Source: Rhizophagus clarus (lineage: Eukaryota; Glomeromycota; Glomeromycetes; Glomerales; Glomeraceae). From it: a DNA stretch of 64,000 nucleotides. Below are positions 49,976-61,096 of the stretch, one piece after another. Below the pieces are notes generated by a model. The model was given only the letters and a program-made list of their open reading frames with translations, did not search any database and was not told the DNA's origin. The position numbers were made by a program, and so were the translations under genes. The stretch is taken from NCBI GenBank assembly GCA_015698045.1, contig BLAL01000199.1:62001-126000 (forward strand), in the 5' to 3' direction. Each line of letters opens with the position of its first letter. Position 1 is the stretch's first letter.

Positions 49976-50229
49976 GATAAGAATATTTATATAAAAAATA
50001 TATAATATAGAAATCTGACTAATTTTGTACTATAAAATTACAATTTAAAATGCAAAAATTATACATTTTTTAATATAATTTATAATATAAAGTTTTATCA
50101 AATTTTAAAAAAATTTTTATTGTATATGGTGAGTCTGGATACTGTATCACATAAGTTTATAAAAAACCTTTATCTATCAAATCATAATTTATTTCAGATT
50201 TTATTAGCTAATTTTATAATAAAAAATAA

Positions 50230-51297
50230 GTTACATCACAAAAATCAAAAGAAATAATGAAAGAAGTAAAGGAAAGTAAAAGAAATAAAGGAAACAATAT
50301 AAAAAAGGCCAAAATAGCTATTCATAGAAAAATAAAAGAAAAGAAAATTGATTAATATCATTTTAAAGAAAATAAAACAATAAGAAAAAGATGAAAAAAA
50401 TATACTTAAATATTTACTAAGATGGTGTACATCTAAAAAAAAACAAAATGGTTAGTAAAATAAAGAAAAAAATAAAAAGAAATAAAAAAAAGTAAACCTC
50501 ATTTTGAATTTTTACTGAAATAAAACTAAAAGTAGCCATATCTAAAAAAAGAATGAATAAATTAATAAAAGTCAAAAGAAAGAAAAATCAAAGCAAAAAA
50601 AACTATTTATTACTTTTCTGAAGTTAAAGAAATAGTTAAAAGTTATGCCAAAAGAAATAAAAAAAATAAATAAACTATTTAACATATATAAATTATATTA
50701 TTAAATCATATATTCTATATTCAAATACAGTGTAAATTAAGAAATTTTTTTTTATTAATTAAATCAATATTTAAATAATAAATTAATAACATTTTATTAA
50801 ATCTAATATAATATAAATATTTTATTTTTTACTATATTTCTTTAATTCAATTAAAAATCAAATTCCCTTATACTATTATTATATTAATATTTACAGTAAT
50901 TTTAAAATTATTCAAGTTTTTTTAAAAATTAGTATTCCTACAAAAAAGAAATTTTTTATATAAAAAAAATAACTTATGAAAAAGAAATCAATTCATAAAA
51001 AAAGAAATCAATTTAGATATTTATAGTTTTGATATAATTATGTATATAATAATTAATACTAATAATAAGGGTAGTATAACTTATCACATATCAAATATCT
51101 AGATTTACAAAGAAAGAAATTAATTACAAAAAAAAAAATTAATTCACAAAGAAAGAAATCAATTTATAAAAAAAGAAATCAATTTATGAAAAAAAAATCA
51201 ACTTATAAAGAAACAAATTAATCTATAAAGAAAAAAATCAACTTATAAAGAAAAAAATCAATTTATAAAATAAGAAATCAATTCATGAAAAATGAAA
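50230..51297. repeat. A-rich imperfect tandem repeats
   Basis: Purine-rich AT sequence. It is clearest at about 51103-51297, where a roughly 19 bp unit close to AAAGAAATCAATTTATAAA repeats about ten times. Similar sequence resumes at 54461-54560, so the array was split by the pogo-like element between them. Confidence 0.65.
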
Positions 51298-51974
51298 TAC
51301 AGTCAGACCTCTATATAATCATCAAGTTGGTTACACCCTTAACTGGTAATTGTATAGAAGTGTAATTGTATATATAGTATATAATTTTTTTTACTAGAAA
51401 TTAGAAATAAAAATTATTAAAATTATTTTAACTTTAGCCTGAATTATAAATTATAAAATTATAAATCACATGAATTGCATATTTTTAGGTGATAGCTGTT
51501 TTATAAAAAATAATTTTGAAAATTTCTTATAATTTACATTCTAAAAAAGGAAATTTGTTTATAATTTTGGCTGATATTTTGATCTAACTGAAATTATAGT
51601 GACTATAAAGAGGTTTAATTACTAGTAAAAATAATATATATGTTGCGAATCATGTGGTAATAGTGATTATAATTAAATTGTGATTATAAAGAGGTAAATT
51701 AACTAAGTAAAAGTCAGTTTCACAAAATTGGGTTCTTATGTAAAGATATGACTATATAGGATGTGATTGCACTAGTCGAAAAAGGAATATTCAGCCTTAA
51801 TGAAATTCGGCCTATATTTGACCAAAATTGAAAATTATTCGACCTCAATTAGTAATAATCTATGATTAAACATATATTCGACGTTGTTGAATTATAGTCA
51901 AATAGAGTATATTAATTGAGCGTCGCATCACATATCACATAACTAATTAAAGCTTAAAAAAAAGATTAAATTTA

Positions 51975-52145
51975 ATGAAGTTTCTAAAACTTCTTTCTTT
52001 TTTCCTTCACCATTTCCTTTCATCTTTTACCTTCTTTCGTCCTTTCTCTATTTTTTATCTTTTCCCCTTTTTTCTTTTTCTTCCCTTCATATTTTCCCTT
52101 TTATTCCCTTTCTTAATTTCTCTTTTCCCACTTCTCTCGCACTTT
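51975..52145 (+). repeat. Polypyrimidine-rich tract
   Basis: About 170 bp, overwhelmingly C and T on the plus strand (repeated TTTCCTTC, TTTTCCC, CTTCTTTC), near the left end of the CACTA element and just before the cassette array. It could be a promoter-like tract, an H-DNA former or a splicing enhancer; nothing decides between these. Confidence 0.6.
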
Positions 52146-52299
52146 TTTTAAAAAATCCTCAACAAAACGGCTCGTTTTAAGCAGATATTTTGGTCTCCTT
52201 TGGACACAAAATTTCACAGTAAAAATTTTTTTTTCTTTAACTACTCTTAATTTAACAAACAGCTTTCTAAAAGTTTGGTTACTTCTTTTTATTTAGTAT

Positions 52300-54040
52300 T
52301 ATCTCAGATCTCTTTTTTGGATCTCGGTGAGTAAAATTGTTTTTTCTTTTAACTTTAAACGAACTTTATTAACAGTTCATTTTTTTTGCAAGCAACCGGT
52401 TCTTTGTGTTATCTAAACGTTAGGAGCCATTTTTTTTGCGGCTCTTTAGATGCGGTGTTTCAGTAAGAGTTGTAAAGTTTAATTTATTATTCTATGACTT
52501 CTAAAGAACAGTTAATAATTTCATTTTTTTTCATTTCTTTTTAGACGGTTGGCTCTTCAGTAAGATCTCAGAAGTATCTTTTCATTTTATTTTGATGTTT
52601 TACGATGTTTACTAATGACTCGTTTTTACTTTTTTTTAGACAGCTAGCTCTTTGTATAGGATTTCGGTGAGTATTTTAATTTTTTCATTTTTATTTTATA
52701 GTTTTTACGACGTTTATTAGCAACTTGTTTTACTCCTTTTAGATAGTTGATACTCATGTGGAATTTGATAACAACGAGATGGTTTTAACAACTTGGCTTT
52801 TAGTGAGTTTTAATATTTTTTTTTTTATTTTGAATTAAATTTATTTTTTTAATGAATTATGTATTAATATTTTAATTATTTTAATTATAGATGGCTAATT
52901 TTCAATATCTTTGATATAATTTCGGTAAGATGTAATATTCAGTTTATTTATTTAACGAAATGATTATTAATGTTTCGATTCTCTATTTTTTTAGGCGAGT
53001 TCAGTTTTTTTGACGTAAGAATTTGGCAAGAATTTTTTTTAAGATTTCTTTCGCCTTTTAAAAATAATTACTAATTTATTTTTTCTTTTTTTTAGACAGT
53101 TTGTTCCTCGGCTCTCTGGACGGTAAATTTAACAAGAATGATCTTTGACGAACTCCAATTTTTGAATGTATGGATTTGTTGGTGTATTTTTTTAATGCAA
53201 GAATTCGGCGAGTATGTTTTTTTAAGATTTCTTTCGCCTTTTAAAAAATAATTACTAATTTATTTTTTCTTTTTTTTTTAGACAGTTTGTTCTTCAGCTC
53301 TCTGGACGTAAAATTTAGCAAGAATGATTTTTGACGAAACTTCAAGTCTTTGGATATGTGAATTCGATGGTGTATTTTGTTTGTCTTTAATTATTCATTT
53401 TATTAAAACTGTATCTAACAGATTCAATATTTTCTTTTTTTTTAGACGTTCTTTCAGATTACTGTGACATGGGATTTCGGCAAGTAATAACATTTTTTTA
53501 GATGACTTTTTGGCTTTTTGGATACATGGGATGGGATTTCGGTGAGTTAAGGATTTTCTTAAATTATTTTTTTACAAAATATTTTACATTACTATTTTGA
53601 TTTTTCTTTTTTTAGACGGGTTCATCAAATATTTATGATAAGGATTATTGATTGAATTTATTCCATTTAACAGTGTTTATTCTTTTTTTTAGACAAGTTT
53701 GGACACATGAAATTTGCCAGTATATCTTTTTTTTAGATGGATCTGAATGTGTAGAATTTGGTGGACAATCAATTATTTTTTTTTTAGTTTTTATTTTTTT
53801 TCTTTCAGCGAAATGTTTAATAACGCTTTGTTATTTATCTTTTTTTAGGAGAACAATTATTCTTTAAGATCTTTAAATATGCGAATTTATAATGTATTTT
53901 TTATTGGTTATAATTTTTTATTTTTACGAATCGTTAATTAATGAATTTGTTTTTTATTTTTTTTTTAGGTTGCCCTTTGACTTTATATGATGTGAATTTA
54001 GGATTTTTTAGGATACTTGATTGTGTAGATGATGGTTGTG
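52300..54040 (+). repeat. Array of diverged microexon-like cassettes
   Basis: About twelve times a run of T or pyrimidines ends in TAG and is followed by ACAG/ACGG/ATGG-type sequence. Most cassettes then end 20-60 nt later in GGATTTCG or TGGACG joined to GTGAGT, GTAAGA or GTAAAT. Clear cases start near 52544, 52640, 52890, 53095, 53281, 53446, 53501 and 53690. Two units, 53041-53130 and 53224-53310, are nearly identical, 183 bp apart. The pattern reads like small exons with splice sites, or a decayed tandem repeat of one such exon. Confidence 0.55.
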
Positions 54041-55004
54041 GATATAATGACGGATAGATTAATGTGAATAATAATAAATGATAATATATAAATAGATAAA
54101 TGTTAGATAGAATTTTATATAATATTATAATATGTAGCTATAAATAAAATGTTAATAAAACTACTATTATTTGATCTTAAAAAACCTTTAGTTCGACCTA
54201 TTTATCAATTATATTTGGGTTACATACAGTAGTCGAATATAGTTTTTTTAGGGTCGAATAAATATGTAATAATGTCCTAATATAGGTAAAATGACGGTCA
54301 AATTTTCTTTCCGAATTTGAGACGATTGGCACCCTAAATGCGCCAAAAAAATCGGCCTCAATTTAACATAGGTTAGATTGTCATTTGACCTATATTCGAC
54401 CTAGTCAAATTTAGGCCGAATTGTTCTTTTTCGACTAGTGTTGTATAGAGGTCTGACTGTAAATCTATAAAAAGAAAATAATTTATAAAAAGAACTGATT
54501 TATAAAAAAAGAAAAAATTCTGAACTAAATCTTTAAAAAGAAAAGGACTTTTACTTATAAAAAAAATTAAACAAAACAAAAACAAATATAACAGTCACTG
54601 GAAATGTCATATGCAGATCATTTTCATATTAAAATTATCTTGCGTAATATCAATCGCATTACTTTATTTAGTAGTTAAACATTAAATTTTTTAATGTACT
54701 ACACTTATACAAATTAAGAAATTGATAGATTATCATGTGTTCTATCAATTTCTATTCTTACTTTCTGATCTTGAATAATAAAATTTTTTTTTATAACATA
54801 CGAAAAACTCTCCTTAAAAACACACTTTTTTCAAGATTGAAGTTGAGAAATAAAAAAATATGCAGTTTTAAAAGTAAAAATATATGTAAATTTACAAGTA
54901 GAAAAAGTTTTTCTAAGCTTGTAATAGCGGTTATTCAGGTAGTTTTTGTATAAAACATGAAAAACTAAAAAAAACACATTATTTTTAAATATACATAAAT
55001 TTTT

Positions 55005-55640
55005 AGAACAAAATTTCATCACTTTGATTAAAGTAAAGTACCTTTTATTGCTTAAGTAAAGTTGTTTAGCAAAATCCAAAATACTTGGATCTTAAATTTT
55101 ATAAATATAGGTATAATATTTGAAAAAAAACTCGTATTTTTATAATGGAACTGACAACTAAATCTATTTTATATATTTAGAGCGTAATTTTGGTACATTG
55201 GCAAAATGAAATTGCTTACTGCGGCTTAAGTTATGTTGTTTAGAAGTATTAAATATATTTATATTATAAATTTTTTAAGTATATAATAAACATTCATAGA
55301 GTAATATATATTTTACAAAACTGCACTAATTTTCAATTTCTAAATTTTTTTACATCTATTTAATGACTTCAAAGCGTAATTTCAATACTTTCAGTTGATC
55401 AAAGTAAACTACATTTTGTTGCTTAAGTAGAGTTATTTAGGCAGGTTAGATCTATTCGTATCTTAAATTTTATAATACTATGATTAATATATATGAAGAA
55501 ATTAACATTTATATTTTCTTACTCATTTAGAAATTTTAGAGTATAATTTCAACACTTTGGTCAAAATAAATTGCCTTTTATTGTTTAAGTAATATTGTTC
55601 AAGAGAGTCTAAATTACTTGTATATCAAATTTTATAATGC
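55005..55640. repeat. Four diverged tandem units of about 165-195 bp
   Basis: A motif near GCTTAAGTAAAGTTGTTTA recurs at about 55050, 55228, 55422 and 55587. Each is preceded by TTTCAAcACTTTGgTCAAAgTAAATTgC-like sequence and followed by an AT-rich spacer. Units are internal to element copy 2. Confidence 0.55.
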
Positions 55641-55870
55641 GATGATTAATACTTATGGGGAAATTAGCATTTTTTGTAACGGTATTAATTTCTGATCTTT
55701 AATTTTTTATTATTTTAATAAAGAAAATAGACTATTTTTAAATAAAGATTCAAGTTGAATAATAAAGATTAAATGTGAATTTTTTTTATAAAATTGTAAA
55801 GGCACTTAATAAGTTTATATTTTTGCTTTTAAATTAAAGTACTATATTATATAAATGTAATGCTATATTT

Positions 55871-56233
55871 CACAGGTCAAAATTAGTTAAATAGGGTATC
55901 AATAGGGTATTAATAGGTTATTAATCGGCTATCAATAGGCTACCCTATTGGTAGCCTATTGAACTTGCGCTATAATCCGTCACCAATCAGGCAGGCTGAT
56001 TGATAACCTATTGATAACCGATTGATACCCTATTGATACCCTATTTAATAAAAATACCAATAGGATACTAATAGGTTATCAATAAGTTATCAATTGGCTA
56101 TCAATCAGCCTGCCCGATTGGTGACGGATTATGGCGCAAGTTCAATAGGCTACCAATAGGGTAGCTTATTGATAGCCAATTGATAACCTATTAATACTCT
56201 ATTGATACCCTATTTAACTAATTTCGACCTGTG
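55871..56233. mobile_element. Foldback element, 363 bp, near-perfect palindrome
   Basis: Two arms of about 175 bp, roughly 90% complementary, start CACAGGTCAAAATTAGTTAA on the left and CACAGGTCGAAATTAGTTAA (inverted) on the right, around a small AT centre near 56050. Each arm is built of short repeats of TATCAATAGG/CCTATTGATA. Flanking TTT on both sides could be a 3 bp duplication. Inserted within element copy 2. Confidence 0.75.
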
Positions 56234-56597
56234 TTTGATCTGTATTTTTTCAATTTTAACTTAATTTAGGCTGAAATTACAAGGTTGGCCAGAATTAGCA
56301 AAATTTTGGCCAGAATTATGAATTATTGATCAGCAAATTTAACTAGACTTAATTAATTTTAGCCAACTTTAATTATATATATGTGCTATATATACATTTG
56401 AAGAGGATACTGTGCCACAAATTTTTTTTTGCTAACCTTAATAAAAAAATTTGCCTTCTTTTTTTGTGATATTTCCAGTAACTGATAAGACATAGCAAAT
56501 AAAAAAAATGGTTCTTGTAATCACCAACCTTAATTTCAGCTTAAATTATAAATTTTATTTTATATTTAAATTTTAATTACATGACTGCAAATCATAT

Positions 56598-56752
56598 GAG
56601 GTCTTTGCAATAGAAAGGTACGAAACTCAAAAAAAATTTTAAATTTATTTTATATGCTAATTATGTTTTTTATACTAAAATAAGTGTAAATTTAATATTA
56701 ATTAAATTTTTATTTTTTTTTGAGTTTCGTACCTTTCTATTGCAAAGACCCC
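56598..56752. mobile_element. 155 bp MITE with 37 bp perfect arms
   Basis: Left arm starts GAGGTCTTTGCAATAGAAAG; the right arm is its complement starting GGGGTCTTTGCAATAGAAAG. Identity extends through GTACGAAACTCAAAAAAAA. ATAT lies on both sides as a possible target duplication. The arms are nearly identical, so the insertion is probably young. Confidence 0.75.
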
Positions 56753-57108
56753 ATATACATTTATTAAAAGCATGTTTTGTATTATCCACTATATTAGTAT
56801 TTACATAAAGATACTGCTAAGATACCAGTAAGATACATGCATATACGCATATACGCATGTATAGTACATACCATTCGTCTAATTAACCAAAATTTTATGA
56901 TGCTTAAATGAAAAACACATTCTCTTCATTTTTTTTGTTAACTCAAATGCTCGCTAAAAATATCTTCTCAATATCTAGAACATTTTCTTTACATATTATT
57001 AAACACATAAAATAACTATACTTTAATTTTCTATTTTATGCTTTTTCCTGCTATTTTTATTACCATCATCAAAGTACTTTCTTTTTCCCATTTTTCTTTT
57101 TTTTCCAG
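56753..57108. other. AT-rich spacer
   Basis: Non-coding sequence between the 155 bp MITE and the transposase remnant; short repeats of ATACGCAT near 56840-56860. No ends of the transposon carrying the remnant were found here. Confidence 0.4.
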
Positions 57109-57805
57109 CTAATGCATGACATACTTTATAATATGGTAATACTGTATTAAACCTTCTAATATACCACATATATTACAAATTTGAGGAAAAATTTTGGCCA
57201 CAAAGTATGATTTCTCAATAGCTGAAGTACAAGTATATTTCTTGTTGATTTGTACTATTTTGAATAATTCAGCTACAGGATCACTTCTATTATTATTTTC
57301 TTTTTCATTATCTCCATTAATATCTGTATCTCTATCATTATTTTTTTTTTCATCATCATCATTAATATTCACATCACTTTCTTTTTTAGAAGAACTCAAC
57401 CTAGAGAGACCTTTGAATATAACACCACAGGTATATTCTATTGATTCCAGAAATGATTAAAGTAGGTAAAATTCTTCTTCTGATATTTTGTGATGAGCAT
57501 ATAATACATGAGGTTTATTACATTTTACACATTTTACAATTGTTCTTACATTTTTTCTATATTGAGCAGTTGGACTAAAATCCATGCCATTTCCTTCTTT
57601 TTTTTTACATCTTTTCGTATATTTCTAGGTTTTTTATTCTGTAAAGAAGGACAATATTCCTCTGTTGTTTCCTTTTCATATGCTTCTGAAAATGAAATAT
57701 AATGATCATCAGGTCCAGGAATAGGATTGGGTAGACTTTTTAGCTTCTTAAAAACATTCATATTACTTCCAATTGGTCTACATATATCACATTCACCACT
57801 TTCAC

Positions 57806-59387
57806 AGGACCCAGAAATATATATATAAGGGTCAGGTGGCGAAAAATTTTTTTACTATGAGCTGTACGCAGAGACTTTTTATATGAGTAGTACGCATAAT
57901 TGACACCTGATATTGAAAATCCTGCAAAAATACGCAAATAAAATTTCAGACATTAAGTTATAAATTATTTTATTATGATTTCTATATTATTTATAAATAG
58001 AATTTATTCTAATTTACCATTTTTTCAATAATATTTTTCTAAAATTTCACTTTTTAACCCTTAGAAATTTCTTTCAATTAGTACTAAATATGTATTACAA
58101 TGCGGTTAACGCATATGGGCCAATTTTTGGAATTAGACTTTTACATTCAAAAAATTAATATTTTTATACAAATAAAAATTACCAGTTAAGTAAAACTAAT
58201 AGATCTATAAAAAAAATAAAATTAATTGTCATATGATTTTTATTTTTTTAACATAATAATTTTAAAATTTAAAAAATTGAATTAAAATTGTTGTGACAAA
58301 ACTGTGAATAACATCGCGAATATCTGCGCTAAGATACTAAATTTATATTCATTCGAAAGAGGAAACCAAGATCTATCTAATGAATATAAAATCTTAACGA
58401 TTGAATCACTGGTTGCCGAGTAAATGCGTAAAATAGATTTATTTTTAATCTTTAACTTTGAACGTGAATATCTCCGCACCTAGTGATTCAATTTCAAAGA
58501 TCTTTGTTCGTCACGATCGAGTAAGTTCTCACCTTTCAAATGAATATAAAATTATAATATTAGCATACGTAGAAGCTGAAATATTCACGATTTTGTAACT
58601 TGAATTAAAGTCCGACATAAAAAATTTAAAATTATTATAATAAGAGATTTTGAATTATTGTTACCTTATTTAAAAGACCTTTATTCGCTATTTAAGACTT
58701 TAAATTAAATAGTAAATCTATTAAAATAAATATTAAAAATTAAAAAATTAGAAATATAAAATTAGTTTATTTAAAGTTAAAAAAAAACTTTTAAAAGTCC
58801 TATTACTGTATATTTATAATTCACACTTTTATTTTATAAATATCTTACAAAAAAAAAGAAAACTTAAGATAAAAACGAATAAAAAAATAATTTTTCATGT
58901 GTAGAAAATATTAATTTTTTTTTTTTTTTACTTACTATTTAAAAATAATCACTTTATATATTTATAAACTTTTTAACAAAAAAGTGATTAAAAAGTGATT
59001 GAAAAAAGAAGTAGTTATTCTTGTTGTTTTTAAAAATTTTTTAATAAATTCGAATCATCTGAACATTGTAACGCAAAAATTAATTGAGGTTTGTTTAACA
59101 TAATTTTTGTTAAATAGTTAAATTTTTATGAAAATCCTAATTTTAGCTAATTTCACGGATTGCGGATATCGGTACAGTAAATATATTATATATATAAGAT
59201 TAGCCCAAAAATACGCAACCTAATTTTTTACATATAAAAATTTTGATAAAAAATACGCAATCTTGATGCCTAACTATGGATGAAAAATTCTTAAATTGTA
59301 CGCAAATCAAAACTTTACTCCGTCTAATTCCACTTTGATGGCGACGCATCTGTGTACCCTACCCCTGTATGTATATTTCTGGGTCCT
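57806..59387. mobile_element. 1.58 kb TIR element inside the transposase remnant
   Basis: Ends AGGACCCAGAAATATATATA and (inverted) AGGACCCAGAAATATACATA are flanked by a perfect 8 bp duplication ACTTTCAC (57798-57805 and 59388-59395). An 8 bp duplication suggests hAT or a similar family. The interior is non-coding, with repeated AAATGAATATAAAAT motifs around 58340-58560 and several TACGCA motifs near both ends. It splits the remnant's Cys-rich motif, so it is younger than that gene. Confidence 0.8.
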
Positions 59388-60766
59388 ACTTTCACACTTT
59401 TTTATTTCAAAAAAATATTGACATTTTTGGCAGCAATGTTTCATAAATTCTTGCAACTTTGGCTAAAAGAAAGTATACTGTGATTATTTATCAGTGTATG
59501 GATATGGGATACTATCATTAATCAATACACTAACCTTATCAGCTACTTTTTTTTGTGATGTATCTTCCATCGTAATTGAATCATCTACCAAATGTACAGA
59601 TTCCTAAAATGTTTTTGTTTTAGTTGCAGGTTCAAACATTTTAAAGGATTCATCTTTAAGATTTTGGCAAGTAAATATATTACTTAGCAAATTTCAGATA
59701 AGTTCCATGCTCTGTAATAATTCTTTTTCTAATTGACTATTAATTTTTGCTTTTTCTTAAATATCCTCTAAACTATTACATCCATTAATTAATTTCTCCA
59801 TTTCTTCACTCATTTTTTGACGCATCAATCCAACACATTGCATACCAAGATTTAATATTAACATTATCCTCTCTACAGGATTCTTCCATGAATATCCAGG
59901 TCAAGTTCTTACAGCAACTAAATAATTTAAATCTAAAGCAACAAACATTACTATCAATGAAAGTTGAATACGAAGAAAAGTGTTTCTATGATCAGGACCA
60001 CCATCTGTATATAGCATTAAAAAAGGGTGATGTTTTTCAATATGTATTAATATATCATACAATTCTGTCATATGCCGCAATAAACTTGATGCTTGAAATG
60101 TTGCATCTTTTAAGCCAATATTTACTTGTCCTTGGTAAAATGATCCTTCAATGTTATTCAGTATATTACAGATCATTGTTATACTAGGAATTAGACTACA
60201 TTTTGTAAAATTGTGGTCTGAAACAGTAAAGATCTTATGTGTAGTAATAACCACTTGCTTTTCACATTCTATTGCTGCTACTGGATGTCCTGGTTCTCTG
60301 ATTTTACAGTGATGTTTATCATCCAAAAAAATTAACCATGTATTATTCTTAAATTTTATAGCCAATTCCTTAAAATAACGAAAAATAGCTGATACATAAT
60401 GACTATCAATATGATTCATATATAATTACCAAATTTGTATCATAAATTTTAATGATAAAATTCCAGTAAATTGTAAACTTGATTTATTCCATGGGTTTTT
60501 CAGTCAAAATTGAAGTCTTAACCATTGTACTGATAAGATTGGGGTATCTTCTGAACACAATTTTGCTATCTGATTTTTTTAAATCTTCAACAGATATAGC
60601 ACAAGCTAAATACACAATAGGATCTTGATGTTATTCATCAACTGCAACAATTGAATCTTGGGCAGTACTCTTTAAGAATTTTTTGGCATATTCCCAAAAG
60701 GTATCATAAATAGATATTCTTTCTTCATTAAAATGCCAAAGATCAGTGATAATATCTGGATCTCTT

Positions 60767-61096
60767 GGTTTTAATGGGGTTATTTTTATGGAGGGGTTGA
60801 AGTGTTATTTTGGTTTATATTTTAGTTAGTTTATAGTTAGTTTTTTATGATTGTTATTTATTTTTATTATTTTAGGGTATTTAATTTTTGGTTAGTTTAT
60901 TGTTTGTTAATTTTTAGGTTTATTTTTATTTATTAGTTAATTTTATAATTTTTTAATTATTGTATTGATGGATGATTAGACCGGGTTTAGAACTGGGAGT
61001 ACCCATAGCTAGTTAGAAGTGATTATAGTTGTAATCCTATTTTGCTTAATAAATGATGGTATGGCTTCAACACCAAAAAAAAAAAAAAAAAAAAAA
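60767..61096 (+). mobile_element. Retroposed polyadenylated insertion (SINE or 3'-end copy)
   Basis: A 330 bp insert bounded by a perfect 16 bp target duplication AATATCTGGATCTCTT (60751-60766 and 61097-61112). It ends in a run of about 24 A (from 61075), with AATAAA at 61048-61053, 22 nt upstream of the tail. The duplication length and tail indicate LINE-type target-primed insertion. The body is G/T-rich on the plus strand with no ORF and no clear pol III A/B boxes. It may be a 5'-truncated LINE 3' end or a retrocopy of a pol II transcript. The young duplication lies inside the transposase remnant. Confidence 0.85.

Larger units (their letters stand above)
51770..54440. mobile_element. CACTA-type non-autonomous element
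   Basis: A 2671 bp element with ends CACTAGTCGAAAAAGGAATA and (inverted) CACTAGTCGAAAAAGAACAA, flanked by the 3 bp duplication TTG (51767-51769 and 54441-54443). CACTA termini and 3 bp duplications define the CACTA/EnSpm superfamily. Subterminal sequence is rich in short TTCGGCCTA / ATTCGACC motifs on both sides (51795-51910 and 54190-54425), as expected for transposase binding sites. There is no transposase. The interior holds the pyrimidine tract and the cassette array listed next. Confidence 0.75.
51300..54459. mobile_element. Pogo-like MITE split by a CACTA-type element
   Basis: Ends CAGTCAGACCTCTATATAA (51300-51318) and its near-perfect complement (54441-54459) are flanked by TA on both sides (51298-51299, 54460-54461). 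TA target sites and CAGT...ACCTCTATA termini are typical of pogo/Tc1-mariner MITEs. Removing the nested element leaves about 486 bp with no coding capacity. Confidence 0.75.
54594..56484 (-). mobile_element. Degenerate TIR element, copy 2 (inverted)
   Basis: Left end CAGTCACTGGAAATGTCA and right end (inverted) CAGTTACTGGAAATATCAC. In inverted orientation its two ends match the right and left ends of the element at 48596-49975. Without the 363 bp foldback insert it is about 1.5 kb, close to the other copy. It has no coding capacity. Confidence 0.5.

Noticed and set aside
50230-51297. Possible CRISPR-like or satellite array
   Set aside because: Units are short, A-rich and degenerate with no conserved spacers; an imperfect minisatellite explains it, and the genome is eukaryotic.
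53652-53867. 71-codon plus-strand frame within the cassette array
   Set aside because: Arises from T-rich tracts read as Phe/Leu/Ile; no coding character.
52150-54060. Reading the cassette array as a protein-coding multi-exon gene
   Set aside because: Cassette lengths are inconsistent modulo three and joined cassettes quickly meet stops; no domain appears. A non-coding or decoy interpretation is safer.
54373-55079. Several 70-80 codon frames around 54.4-55.1 kb
   Set aside because: Overlap on both strands in AT-rich repeat DNA with Lys/Phe/Asn bias; explained by composition.
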